64,000 nt of DNA from Muribaculaceae bacterium (lineage in GTDB: Bacteria; Bacteroidota; Bacteroidia; Bacteroidales; Muribaculaceae). Both the position numbers and the translations under genes were made by a program. Positions 16,693 to 25,516 of this stretch are shown here, in pieces. The number at the start of each line of letters is the position of its first letter. The first letter of the stretch is position 1. The DNA lies in contig VSPO01000004.1 of assembly GCA_009775375.1 (NCBI GenBank), forward strand, positions 5,482 to 69,481, in the 5' to 3' direction. The notes beneath the pieces were generated by a model. The model was not told where the DNA came from. It saw nothing but the letters and a program-made list of their open reading frames with translations, and made no database searches.

Positions 16693-19600
16693 ATGAGCAA
16701 AGCAAAGCAATTCCTGACTTGCGACGGTAATCAGGCTGCTGCCCACATCAGCTACATGTTTACTGAGGTGGCCGCTATCTACCCGATTACCCCCTCATCG
16801 ACCATGGCGGAATACGTAGACGACTGGTCGGCTGCAGGCAGGAAGAACATTTTCGGAGAGACAGTACTCGTGCAAGAGATGCAAAGTGAAGGTGGCGCCG
16901 CAGGCGCAGTCCACGGCTCGCTGCAGGCCGGCGCGCTGACCACTACCTACACCGCTTCGCAGGGTCTTCTCCTGATGATCCCTAACATGTATAAAATCGC
17001 CGGCGAGCTTCTCCCCTGCGTATTCCATGTTTCGGCACGTACTCTCGCTTCCCACGCGCTGAGTATCTTCGGCGACCATCAAGACGTCATGTCGGCTCGC
17101 CAGACAGGCTTCGCGATGCTGTGCGAAGGCTCCGTTCAGGAGGTGATGGACCTCGCAGCCGTTGCCCATCTCGCAACGCTCAAGAGCCGCGTGCCTTTCG
17201 TCAACTTCTTCGACGGTTTCCGCACATCCCACGAAATCCAGAAAATCGAGGCCATCGACCAGGATGAGCTCGCTCCCCTTATCGACCAGGAAGCCCTTGC
17301 TGATTTCCGCAACCGCGCCCTCAACCCCAATGCCCCGGTAGCCCGCGGCATGGCTGAGAACCCCGACGTATTCTTCCAGCACCGTGAGGCTTCCAACCCC
17401 TACTACATGGCAGTTCCCGAGATCGTAGAGAACTACATGAACGAGCTCTCAAAAATCACGGGCCGCAACTACGGTCTGTTTGACTACTATGGCGACCCCG
17501 AGGCCGACCGCGTGATCATCGCCATGGGTTCCGTCACGGAGTGCATCCGCGAGACCATTGACCATCTCCGCGCAAAAGGGGAGAAAGTTGGTCTCGTAAG
17601 CGTTCACCTCTATCGTCCGTTCTCCGCAAAGCACTTCCTTTCCGCCGTCCCCGCCACGGCCAAGAGAATCGCCGTGCTCGACCGCACGAAAGAACCCGGA
17701 GCGCTCGGAGAGCCTCTCTATCTCGACGTAAAGGATTGCTTCTACGGCAAGGAGAACGCCCCGCTCATCGTAGGCGGTCGCTATGGCCTCAGCTCGAAGG
17801 ACACCACTCCCGCACAGATTCTTTCCGTCTATGACAATCTCGCTCTTCCCGAGCCCAAGAACGGCTTCACGGTGGGCATCGTCGACGACGTGACTTACCT
17901 TTCCCTTCCCCAGCTTCCCGAAATCAGCGTAGGCGACGAGGGAATGTTCCAGGCCAAGTTCTTCGGTCTTGGCGCTGATGGCACAGTCGGAGCCAACAAG
18001 AACTCCGTCAAGATCATCGGCGACAACACCGACAAATACTGTCAGGCATACTTCTCCTACGACTCCAAGAAGTCGGGCGGCTTCACCTGCTCGCACCTCC
18101 GCTTCGGCGACCTCCCTATCCGCTCCACGTATCTCGTTACGACGCCCAACTTCGTGGCTTGCCACGTTCAGGCTTATCTCCACATGTATGACGTGACCCG
18201 CGGCCTGCAGAAGAACGGTACGTTCCTTCTCAACACCATCTGGGAGGGTGAGGAGCTTGCGAAGAACCTTCCCAACAAGGTGAAGCGCTATTTCGCACAG
18301 AACAACATCCGCGTCTTCTACATCAACGCTTCGAAGATCGCTCAGGAAATCGGCCTCGGCAACCGCACCAATACCATTCTCCAGAGCGCATTCTTCCGCA
18401 TCACGGAGGTTATCCCCGTTGATCTTGCCGTAGAGCAGATGAAGAAATTCATCGTGAAGTCTTATGGCAAGAAGGGTCAGAACATCGTCGACATGAACTA
18501 TGCAGCCGTGGATCGCGGAGGCGAATACAAGGAGCTGACCGTAGATCCCTCCTGGGCTAACCTCGCCGACGAAGAGGCCAAGAAGATCGACGTTCCCGAG
18601 TTCGTTTCCAACGTTGTTATCCCCATCAACGCTCAGGATGGCGACCTTCTCCCCGTCAGCACCTTCAAGGATTGCGCCGACGGCACATGGCCGCAGGGCA
18701 CAGCCCGCTATGAGAAGCGCGGAGTAGCAGCCTTCGTCCCCGAATGGAATCCCGAGAACTGTATCCAGTGTAACAAGTGCTCATATGTCTGCCCCCACGC
18801 TTGCATCCGTCCGTTTGTGCTCGACGAGGCTGAGATGGCTGCTGCTCCTTTCGGCGAGGAACACTCGATTCCGGCCATCGGCAAGACCTTCACGGGCATG
18901 CGTTTCGTGCAGCAGGTTGATGTGCTCGACTGCCTCGGCTGCGGCAACTGCGCCGATGTCTGCCCGGGCAAGAAGGGCCAGAAGGCTCTCGTCATGAAGC
19001 ACGAGGAGAGCCAGATCGGCCAGCAGCCCAACTGGGATTATTGCGCAAGCAAGGTATCCTCGAAGCAGAATCTCGTTGACATCAAGGCCAACGTCAAGAA
19101 CAGCCAGTTTGCTACTCCTATGTTTGAGTTTTCCGGTGCTTGCTCCGGTTGCGGCGAGACTCCCTACGTCAAGCTCATCAGCCAGCTCTTCGGCGACCAC
19201 GAGGTTGTGGCCAACGCCACGGGTTGCTCATCCATCTATTCAGGCTCCGTGCCCTCCACTCCCTATTGCGAGAACGAGAAGGGCAACGGTCCCGCTTGGG
19301 CAAACTCCCTCTTCGAGGACTTCTGCGAATTCGGTCTCGGTATGCGTATAGCCTACGAGAAGATGCGTGCGCGTCTTGAGGAGACCTGCAACAAGATCGC
19401 TGCTTCCGAGAACGCTCCCGAGGCTCTTAAGGCAGCTGCGGCTGCCTGGATGGAGGCTCGCGAGGATGCCGACGCTTCCCGCGTGAAGGGCGACGCTCTC
19501 CTTGAGGAGGCTAAGAAAGGCGCCGAGGCAGGTTGCGACTGCTGCAAGAAGATTGTCGGCCTGAAGCACTATCTCGTAAAGCGCAGCCAGTGGATCATCG

Positions 19601-20283
19601 GTGGCGACGGCGCAAGCTACGATATAGGCTACGGCGGTCTTGACCACGTGATCGCTTCCGGCAAGAACGTCAACATTCTCGTTCTCGACACGGAGGTTTA
19701 CTCCAACACCGGCGGCCAGTCTTCAAAGGCTACTCCTATCGCCGCCATCGCCAAGTTTGCCGCTGCCGGCAAGCGTATCCGTAAGAAGGATCTTGGCCTC
19801 ATGGCCACGACCTACGGCTACGTATATGCCGCACAGGTTGCCATGGGTGCCGACAACGCTCAGACCCTCAAGGCTATCCGCGAGGCAGAGGCTTACGACG
19901 GCCCGTCGATCATCATCGCTTACTCTCCCTGTATCAACCATGGTCTGAAGGTCGGAATGGGCCACAGCCAGGAAGAGGAGAAGAAAGCAGTGGAATGCGG
20001 CTACTGGCATCTCTGGCGCTACAATCCTGCTCTTGAGAACAGCGGACAGAATCCGTTCTCTCTCGACAGCAAGGAGCCGGATTGGAGCAAGTTCAACGAC
20101 TTCCTCAAAGGTGAGGTTCGTTTCGCATCGCTCTTCAAGATGCAGCCCGAAGCAGCCGGCGAGCTCTTCCAGGCAGCTCAGGACAATGCAAAATGGCGCT
20201 ACAACAACTACAAGCGTCTTTCCCAGCAGAACTGGGGCACGGATCCTGAAATGACAGCCGAGGAGGAAGCACTCCGCAAGTAA
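16693..20283 (+). CDS. nifJ: Pyruvate:ferredoxin (flavodoxin) oxidoreductase
   Basis: Homodimeric PFOR converting pyruvate and CoA to acetyl-CoA, CO2 and reduced ferredoxin; a central step of anaerobic energy metabolism. The 1196-residue single-chain form starts with YPITPSSTMAEYVDDW. The ferredoxin domain in the middle has CIQCNKCSYVCPHAC and CLGCGNCADVCPG. The C-terminal TPP domain has SGACSGCGETPYVK, GGDGASYDIGYGGLDH and NTEVYSNTGGQ-like motifs (LDTEVYSNTGGQSSKA), and the late Cys of SPCINHG is present. Codon use is strongly biased compared with its neighbours (frequent CTC, CGC, AAG), which suggests high expression. It has its own promoter and terminator. Confidence 0.96.
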   Translation: MSKAKQFLTCDGNQAAAHISYMFTEVAAIYPITPSSTMAEYVDDWSAAGRKNIFGETVLVQEMQSEGGAAGAVHGSLQAGALTTTYTASQGLLLMIPNMYKIAGELLPCVFHVSARTLASHALSIFGDHQDVMSARQTGFAMLCEGSVQEVMDLAAVAHLATLKSRVPFVNFFDGFRTSHEIQKIEAIDQDELAPLIDQEALADFRNRALNPNAPVARGMAENPDVFFQHREASNPYYMAVPEIVENYMNELSKITGRNYGLFDYYGDPEADRVIIAMGSVTECIRETIDHLRAKGEKVGLVSVHLYRPFSAKHFLSAVPATAKRIAVLDRTKEPGALGEPLYLDVKDCFYGKENAPLIVGGRYGLSSKDTTPAQILSVYDNLALPEPKNGFTVGIVDDVTYLSLPQLPEISVGDEGMFQAKFFGLGADGTVGANKNSVKIIGDNTDKYCQAYFSYDSKKSGGFTCSHLRFGDLPIRSTYLVTTPNFVACHVQAYLHMYDVTRGLQKNGTFLLNTIWEGEELAKNLPNKVKRYFAQNNIRVFYINASKIAQEIGLGNRTNTILQSAFFRITEVIPVDLAVEQMKKFIVKSYGKKGQNIVDMNYAAVDRGGEYKELTVDPSWANLADEEAKKIDVPEFVSNVVIPINAQDGDLLPVSTFKDCADGTWPQGTARYEKRGVAAFVPEWNPENCIQCNKCSYVCPHACIRPFVLDEAEMAAAPFGEEHSIPAIGKTFTGMRFVQQVDVLDCLGCGNCADVCPGKKGQKALVMKHEESQIGQQPNWDYCASKVSSKQNLVDIKANVKNSQFATPMFEFSGACSGCGETPYVKLISQLFGDHEVVANATGCSSIYSGSVPSTPYCENEKGNGPAWANSLFEDFCEFGLGMRIAYEKMRARLEETCNKIAASENAPEALKAAAAAWMEAREDADASRVKGDALLEEAKKGAEAGCDCCKKIVGLKHYLVKRSQWIIGGDGASYDIGYGGLDHVIASGKNVNILVLDTEVYSNTGGQSSKATPIAAIAKFAAAGKRIRKKDLGLMATTYGYVYAAQVAMGADNAQTLKAIREAEAYDGPSIIIAYSPCINHGLKVGMGHSQEEEKKAVECGYWHLWRYNPALENSGQNPFSLDSKEPDWSKFNDFLKGEVRFASLFKMQPEAAGELFQAAQDNAKWRYNNYKRLSQQNWGTDPEMTAEEEALRK

Positions 20284-20310
20284 GAAAATCTCGACAGGCA
20301 CTGAGCCTGA

Positions 20311-20355
20311 TAAAATAAAATGGGGGCACCGAAAAAGTGCCCCCATTTTATTTTA
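20311..20355 (+). terminator. Strong terminator of the PFOR gene
   Basis: Perfect 19-bp stem: arms TAAAATAAAATGGGGGCAC and its complement around a 7-nt loop (CGAAAAA). A/T outer and G/C inner sections give terminator character in both directions. Confidence 0.92.
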
Positions 20356-20387
20356 TGCTATCGGACTTAGCAACTTTAGGTTATCCT

Positions 20388-20525
20388 CTCAAATCCATGA
20401 ATTGTGGCAAATTCAATCGGTGGATTATGGCAGATTCAATCGGTGGATTATGGCAAATCCAATCCATGGATTGTGGCAAGTTTAATCGGTGGATTGTGGC
20501 AAGTTTAATCGGTGATTTGTCGGAA
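20388..20525. repeat. Six-copy 23-bp tandem repeat
   Basis: Six contiguous 23-nt units starting at 20388, 20411, 20434, 20457, 20480 and 20503, with the core AATCggTGGATTrTGGCAA. Units 2 and 3 differ by one base, others by a few, so the array is degenerate but in exact 23-nt register. It is gene-free and lies between the PFOR terminator and the HTCS 3' hairpin. Confidence 0.88.
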
Positions 20526-20530
20526 AAAGA

Positions 20531-20601
20531 AGATCGGCAACCTTGGTCCTGATATCTTTCCGGCTTACTTGAATGATATCAAAGCTAAAGGTTGCCGACC
20601 T
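20531..20601. terminator. Hairpin downstream of the HTCS gene
   Basis: Long imperfect inverted repeat: arms with TCGGCAACCTT / AAGGTTGCCGA and TGATATC / GATATCA, 18-nt loop, 27 nt past the HTCS stop. No clear T-run, so termination is inferred from position between convergent genes. Confidence 0.55.
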
Positions 20602-20627
20602 GTAAAAGGCTGTTATTCCAACAATTC

Positions 20628-23600
20628 CTACTGGTCAGACTGGTCCGACTGATCAGACTTGTCTGACAAGTTAGACCGGTCAGATTGGGCAGGCCGGGCT
20701 CTCCATTTTGCGGCATACTCGCTGGGCGACATACCGAATTCCCTGCGGAATATCTTCCCAAACGAAGAATGCCCACCGTAGCCCACGGCATAAGCTATCT
20801 CCGAAATCGACATCTCATCTCCCTGAATCATCTCCTTCGCCTTGGCGAGACGTATCCCCCTGATATACTCCAGCATCGAGATTCCCAAGATGCTCTTGCA
20901 CTTGCGATAGAGTGTGGAATAACTCATACACATCTTGTCGGCCAAAAACTGCACGTCGAGCTCCGGGTCCGCCAGATTTTCGCAAACATGGTTGTTTATC
21001 TGCTCCATAAACTTGCGGTCGAGAGGCGATAGCCGTAACACCGGCTCCGAGGCCGTCTGTTTTTCCATTGATTGTTCTTTTTGTGCATGTTCCCCTTGCG
21101 TCGCTATCTCCTTTGATTCCTTCACGAGAGCCTTTGCCAGACGCTCTTTGCGGATAAGGAGATTCGAGATGCGCCCGCGAAGCAGTTTCGCGCTGAAAGG
21201 CTTTGTCAGATAGGAGTCGGCCCCCGACTCATAGCCCGTCTCACGGTCGCTCAGCGAATCTTTGGCCGTCAGCAATATGACGGCGATATGGCTCGTCAGG
21301 ATATCCTCCTTTATCTTCGTGCACAGTTGAATCCCGTCCATCTCCGGCATCATAATGTCGCTGACCACTATGTCGGGACTCTCCTCATGCACGGCTTTAA
21401 GCCCCTCCAGACCGTTGGAGGCGGAAACAACGCTGTAGTCCGACTCCAGCGACTGGCAGATATATTCCCTGATGTTGTCGTTGTCTTCCACGATCAGCAC
21501 CTTGCATCGTTTGGCAGCCTCTGCCGCCTCGGCAAACTCTCCCTCTTCCGGCTGGGGCAGCCTTGTTTGGGGCAGGCTTTCATTATGGATGGCATTCGGA
21601 TATATATTTTCTGTCAGCAGGCTTATAATGAATGTCGAGCCCTTTCCCTCTTCGGATTCAGCGATTATGTCAGCCTCATGTAGGTCGGCGAGATTCTTCA
21701 CCAACGACAGACCTATGCCCGTGCCGGAAGCCTGATGGTTGCCCTTCACCTGGTAGTAGCGTTTGTAGATATTCGAGAGCTCCTCTTTCGACATCCCGTA
21801 TCCCGTGTCGGCCACGGAGATTTCAGTCCGCTCCTCGCCGTCTTTCAGCACTTGCCGCAGCGACAGGACGATGCTCCCTTTCTCCGTATATTTCACGGCG
21901 TTGCTGAGGATGTTGTTGAGCATTATTGAGATCATGTCCCTGTCGAAATAGATCTTTTTCACCCCTTTGTCGATATCGAGGATGATTTCTACGTCCTTGT
22001 TCATGTTGAGCTCCTTGAATCTCAAGCCGATTTCGTAGACAAGATTGGAAATATTGCCCTTAGCTACGCTTAGTTCCCTGTTACGGGTTTCCGTCTTGCG
22101 GAATTCCAATATGCCGTTGATGAGCGAAAGAAGCGACTTCGAGCTTTCGCGGATCATGCGGAGTTTGGTATTATATTTTGCGGGAAGCGTAGGGTCGCTG
22201 ACCATGTCCTCGATAGGCCCGATGATGAGGGTCAGAGGTGTGCGTAGTTCGTGGGTGATGTTGGTGAAGAAACGCAGACGTTCCTCGTTCAGTATATGTT
22301 GTTGTTGGTTCTGGGCTATTTCCGATTGATAACGCTCCTTTAGCCTCACCCTGCGCACGTAGAGATAAAACATGAATATGACGATGCCGATGAAGATCAA
22401 TACGTACAGAGTTATGGCCCACCATCTTAACCATATTGGAGGGGGTATTATAATATTCGCCACCTGCGTGGGCTTGCTCCATTCATTCCCCTTGAACCGG
22501 TATCTCACTAAAAGCTTGTAGTTTCCCGGCGACAGGTTTCTGAACGACACGGAGTTTTCATTCCTGAGATCCACCCATGAATCGTCATATCCCTCCATCT
22601 TGTAGGCGAATGAGGAATATTTCATGATTCCTTGGTCGGGGACGGCGAAAGTGATTCTGAATGTCGATTGATTGTAGGGAAGCACCACCTTCCCGTTTTT
22701 CGCCTGTATCTGTATCTCATTCTCCTTTCTGTTGTCGCCCTCTTTGTAAGCCGTAAACCCGGTGACGACGACGGGAAGGTCGTGGTTTTCAGAGACGGTG
22801 CTGTCAGTGTTGATGGAAATTATGCCGTTGGCGGAAGCGAAGTATACGCGGCCATCCTTTCCGACGGCCGATCCCCTTTCGCTGAAAGAGTTAAGGGGAA
22901 TCTCGCGGTCGGAATGATGGAATGTGACGGCAAGCGATTTCCCGTTGATGAATGCCACTCCGTTGTCGAGCGATGCCCAGAAGTTCCCCTCTTTGTCCTC
23001 GTCTATTGCCATTATATGGGATACCCCTGATTCCGAAGGGTCGATCACGAGTTTATATCCCGAATGGTCGGATGGTTTCTCAAACAAAACCAGTCCGTTT
23101 CTTGTCGCCACCCACATTCTTCCTTTCGAATCTTTAAGAATGTCGTTGATGGCATTGGAGACAAATCCATGGGCGTCATTTAGTTCGGCTTTTCGTTTGA
23201 AATCGGGCGACATTATGTTGATTCCCTTGCCGAAAGTGCCTATCCATATGTTGCCGGCGGCATCATACCTAATAGACTGCACCACGTGGTCGCTCAGCTC
23301 GCTCTCGATCGGTAGTTTCTCGGCTTGGTTTCCATTTAGTTGCCAGATATAGTCGTTGGTCGCGAAAAGGATAGATCCTGTCGGACTCTTATATATCGAC
23401 CGGACATTCACTGGTAATCCCTCTATTTGGGTGAACGTTCCGGATGTCTTGTTGAATCGGAAAGCCCCTTGGTCGGTTGTGCCGACCAGGAAGTCCCCCT
23501 TATTGTCTTCTACGATAGCCGTGACGGCCGTCTTTTGTCCCTCGTTCATTCCCGGGATAGGGAATGAGGCCGCCTCTTTACCCAGGCGTGAGATTTCTCC

Positions 23601-24764
23601 GTCGGAGCCGAGCCAGAGATTTCCCTCGCTGTCGGTCAGGCAGCTCCAGACGGGCGGGTAGAGCCATCCTTGGGGAGTGGTCTTGACGTATTTCTCTCTT
23701 TGGAACATGGGCTTGACGTGGGATATGACATTGACTCCGGCCCGATATTGTCCTATCCATAAATTGCCGAAGCGGTCTTCCACGAGGGCGCGGATATGTT
23801 TGCATTCCATTGATCCCGGTCTTGCCTCAGCCGTGACCGACGTGAATTCAGCCTTCTCAGGATTGTCATAATCGATGTTGGTGGCCATGCATGTCCCTCC
23901 CCGCATCGTGGCGAAAAGGATGCTGCCGTCCTTAAGCTCTATGATCCGGCGCAATCCTCCCGGGGCTATTGATTTGGGATTCCCCTCCTTGCTGACGAAT
24001 GGAGTGATCCGCTTTGTCCATGGATTAAGCAAAGCGGCCCCGTTGTCGGTGCCGATCCATACGTAGCCATTGTCAGCTTCCATTAGATGGTAGACACAAT
24101 CCCCGGGAATAGGGGAGTTGTCCATCCGGTAGTTGGTGAATGTATGGGCCACGGTGTCTATCGCGCTCAATCCTTCCGTGACGTGTCCTACGTATAGAGT
24201 TCCGTCCTGTGTTTCAAGAGATGCATATGATGTGCGAGGCAGTCCTTCTACGGTTTCGTGGTTGTATTTCCTGATTTCGCCGTTCTTTTCATTATAGTAA
24301 TGAGCTCCGAAATGATAATCGGTCAGCCAGATTCCCCCTCCGGGAGCTGCCTTTATGTCAACGACGTTCATCGGCCATAATCTCTCGTCGGGCGAATCTT
24401 TGAATTCCATGTCTTCGAGCGAGAGGATCTTGACGCCGTCTCTTTGAGTGGCTATCCAAAGTCGGTCGGGATTGTCTGGGTCCTGGACCACTACGTTCAG
24501 TTCGTTGGCTGGAAGGGCGGAGTTCTCTTTCGTGAGATTGATAAATCTCTTGCCGTCGAATTTGTTTAGACCCGATTCTGTGGCTACCCAGATTCCTCCC
24601 TTTGAATCCTCGGCCATCGAGGTGACGTAGCCGTTTGAAAGCCCGTCGTTGAGGTCGTAAGTGGTGCGTCCCCCCTCGCTGATGAGGGCGTATGCCAACG
24701 ATGCGGAGAGCGTCGTGGCCAATATCGACAGGAGTGTTGAAAAGCGTTTCATGATACGTGACAT
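20628..24764 (-). CDS. Hybrid two-component system sensor/regulator (HTCS) of the PUL
   Basis: One-piece glycan sensor of 1378 residues. Order: signal peptide (about 1-26), a periplasmic propeller built of Reg_prop repeats (DSKGGIWVATESGLNKFDG-type, about 35-690), a Y_Y_Y domain (about 700-770), one transmembrane helix (about 780-805, LYVLIFIGIVIFMFYLYV), a histidine kinase with NITHELRTPLTL, a HATPase domain with GYGMSKEEL and GTGIGLSLV, a receiver (VLIVEDN, Asp in VSDIMMPEMDG), and an AraC-type DNA-binding domain at the end. It is divergent from the adjacent susC, the usual arrangement for regulation of that operon. The last residues are a 9-nt repeat-encoded tail (S-D-Q type) beyond the AraC domain. 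Met5 (MKRFST) is an alternative start. Confidence 0.95.
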   Translation of the reverse strand: MSRIMKRFSTLLSILATTLSASLAYALISEGGRTTYDLNDGLSNGYVTSMAEDSKGGIWVATESGLNKFDGKRFINLTKENSALPANELNVVVQDPDNPDRLWIATQRDGVKILSLEDMEFKDSPDERLWPMNVVDIKAAPGGGIWLTDYHFGAHYYNEKNGEIRKYNHETVEGLPRTSYASLETQDGTLYVGHVTEGLSAIDTVAHTFTNYRMDNSPIPGDCVYHLMEADNGYVWIGTDNGAALLNPWTKRITPFVSKEGNPKSIAPGGLRRIIELKDGSILFATMRGGTCMATNIDYDNPEKAEFTSVTAEARPGSMECKHIRALVEDRFGNLWIGQYRAGVNVISHVKPMFQREKYVKTTPQGWLYPPVWSCLTDSEGNLWLGSDGEISRLGKEAASFPIPGMNEGQKTAVTAIVEDNKGDFLVGTTDQGAFRFNKTSGTFTQIEGLPVNVRSIYKSPTGSILFATNDYIWQLNGNQAEKLPIESELSDHVVQSIRYDAAGNIWIGTFGKGINIMSPDFKRKAELNDAHGFVSNAINDILKDSKGRMWVATRNGLVLFEKPSDHSGYKLVIDPSESGVSHIMAIDEDKEGNFWASLDNGVAFINGKSLAVTFHHSDREIPLNSFSERGSAVGKDGRVYFASANGIISINTDSTVSENHDLPVVVTGFTAYKEGDNRKENEIQIQAKNGKVVLPYNQSTFRITFAVPDQGIMKYSSFAYKMEGYDDSWVDLRNENSVSFRNLSPGNYKLLVRYRFKGNEWSKPTQVANIIIPPPIWLRWWAITLYVLIFIGIVIFMFYLYVRRVRLKERYQSEIAQNQQQHILNEERLRFFTNITHELRTPLTLIIGPIEDMVSDPTLPAKYNTKLRMIRESSKSLLSLINGILEFRKTETRNRELSVAKGNISNLVYEIGLRFKELNMNKDVEIILDIDKGVKKIYFDRDMISIMLNNILSNAVKYTEKGSIVLSLRQVLKDGEERTEISVADTGYGMSKEELSNIYKRYYQVKGNHQASGTGIGLSLVKNLADLHEADIIAESEEGKGSTFIISLLTENIYPNAIHNESLPQTRLPQPEEGEFAEAAEAAKRCKVLIVEDNDNIREYICQSLESDYSVVSASNGLEGLKAVHEESPDIVVSDIMMPEMDGIQLCTKIKEDILTSHIAVILLTAKDSLSDRETGYESGADSYLTKPFSAKLLRGRISNLLIRKERLAKALVKESKEIATQGEHAQKEQSMEKQTASEPVLRLSPLDRKFMEQINNHVCENLADPELDVQFLADKMCMSYSTLYRKCKSILGISMLEYIRGIRLAKAKEMIQGDEMSISEIAYAVGYGGHSSFGKIFRREFGMSPSEYAAKWRARPAQSDRSNLSDKSDQSDQSDQ
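20631..20684. repeat. Six-copy 9-bp repeat encoding the HTCS C-terminal tail
   Basis: Six 9-nt units related to TCTGACCAG on the minus strand, encoding Ser-Asp-Gln, with variants SDK, SNL and SDR further from the stop. The units nearest the stop are the most alike. The repeat sits after the conserved AraC domain and immediately before the stop codon. Confidence 0.85.
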
Positions 24765-24855
24765 TTTTATAACGTCGGAACGCCGGATATATTTAAGGAC
24801 TTTTAAATAAAAATGTATTGAGGCCTCAGGATTATGTAGCGTCCCTTATCGGCGG

Positions 24856-24863
24856 CAAATATA
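24856..24863 (-). promoter_or_regulatory. Candidate -7 box of the HTCS gene
   Basis: TATATTTG on the minus strand, about 92 nt before the start codon. No -33 match at the usual distance. Confidence 0.4.
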
Positions 24864-25272
24864 GCGAGTAGTAGTGTTGTCGGCTTGGAATTAGGTTTCA
24901 GATTATAGTCGGATTCAAGCATTTGGGCGAAAATGAAAGATTTGGGCGCATTGGTGGAAGAAATAGGCGCATGTACGGGCATTTCAAGTTGTCGGTTGCG
25001 AAGTTTTGGCTTTTTAGGAATGGAATGCAGATGCATGATGGCTTGCGTCGGGCGGCGATGACACGAGAAGATGTGCACTTTGAACGATGAGGCAAGAATA
25101 GCCTGAAAATTGAGACGGATGATGCTCTTTTTTGAATCAAAATCTACATATGGCAAACGAAGTAGGCTACCATATATAAATTTCAAACGTTTGATTCTTT
25201 CAAATCCGGAGCGATGAAAGATTTAACTACCTTTAAGAAATATTCGGAAGCGTTTGTAAATATTCCTTAATA

Positions 25273-25280
25273 TAACTTTG
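25273..25280 (+). promoter_or_regulatory. Candidate -7 box of the susCD operon
   Basis: TAACTTTG matches TAnnTTTG. A TTTG lies upstream but with a 16-nt spacer, shorter than the usual 19-21, which suits an activator-dependent promoter. The leader would be about 230 nt, unusually long. Confidence 0.5.
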
Positions 25281-25516
25281 CAGCGAGAAACTCAAACGCC
25301 CGACGGCGGGAAGCTCGAATCCGAAGTCCGACTCCTTATATATAGGGGCGGCTATATAGGGGCGGCGCGAACGACGGGAGCCAATCTCCGGAAGGCGACG
25401 TAAACAACAACATCAGCTAATTTATCTAAAGGTAACCATCTCAAGGTAGAAAGAAAGTTTTTTAGGTCGAATTTATTTTATTAACAAACAATTTTTATTT
25501 CCTAACCATCAAACCC

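Larger units (their letters stand above)
24765..25516. other. 752-nt divergent control region between HTCS and susC
   Basis: No convincing gene. A 127-codon minus-strand frame here lies across the HTCS leader and matches no family known to me. The region holds candidate -7 boxes for both directions, a 12-bp palindrome TCAAACGTTTGA (25183-25194) about 80 nt before the susC -7 box, and a 14-nt direct repeat TATATAGGGGCGGC (two adjacent copies, about 25339-25367) in the susC leader. The palindrome or the flanking sequence could be an HTCS binding site; this is inference. Confidence 0.5.

Noticed and set aside
17449..18183. 244-codon frame antisense to PFOR
   Set aside because: Strong codon bias of PFOR leaves the opposite strand open; no start signal or domain.
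20388..20525. Possible CRISPR array in the PFOR-HTCS gap
   Set aside because: 23-nt units run without spacers, so it is a plain tandem repeat.
24803..25186. 127-codon minus-strand open frame upstream of HTCS
   Set aside because: No recognisable domain or start context; it spans the predicted HTCS promoter and is composed of rare-looking, non-conserved sequence.
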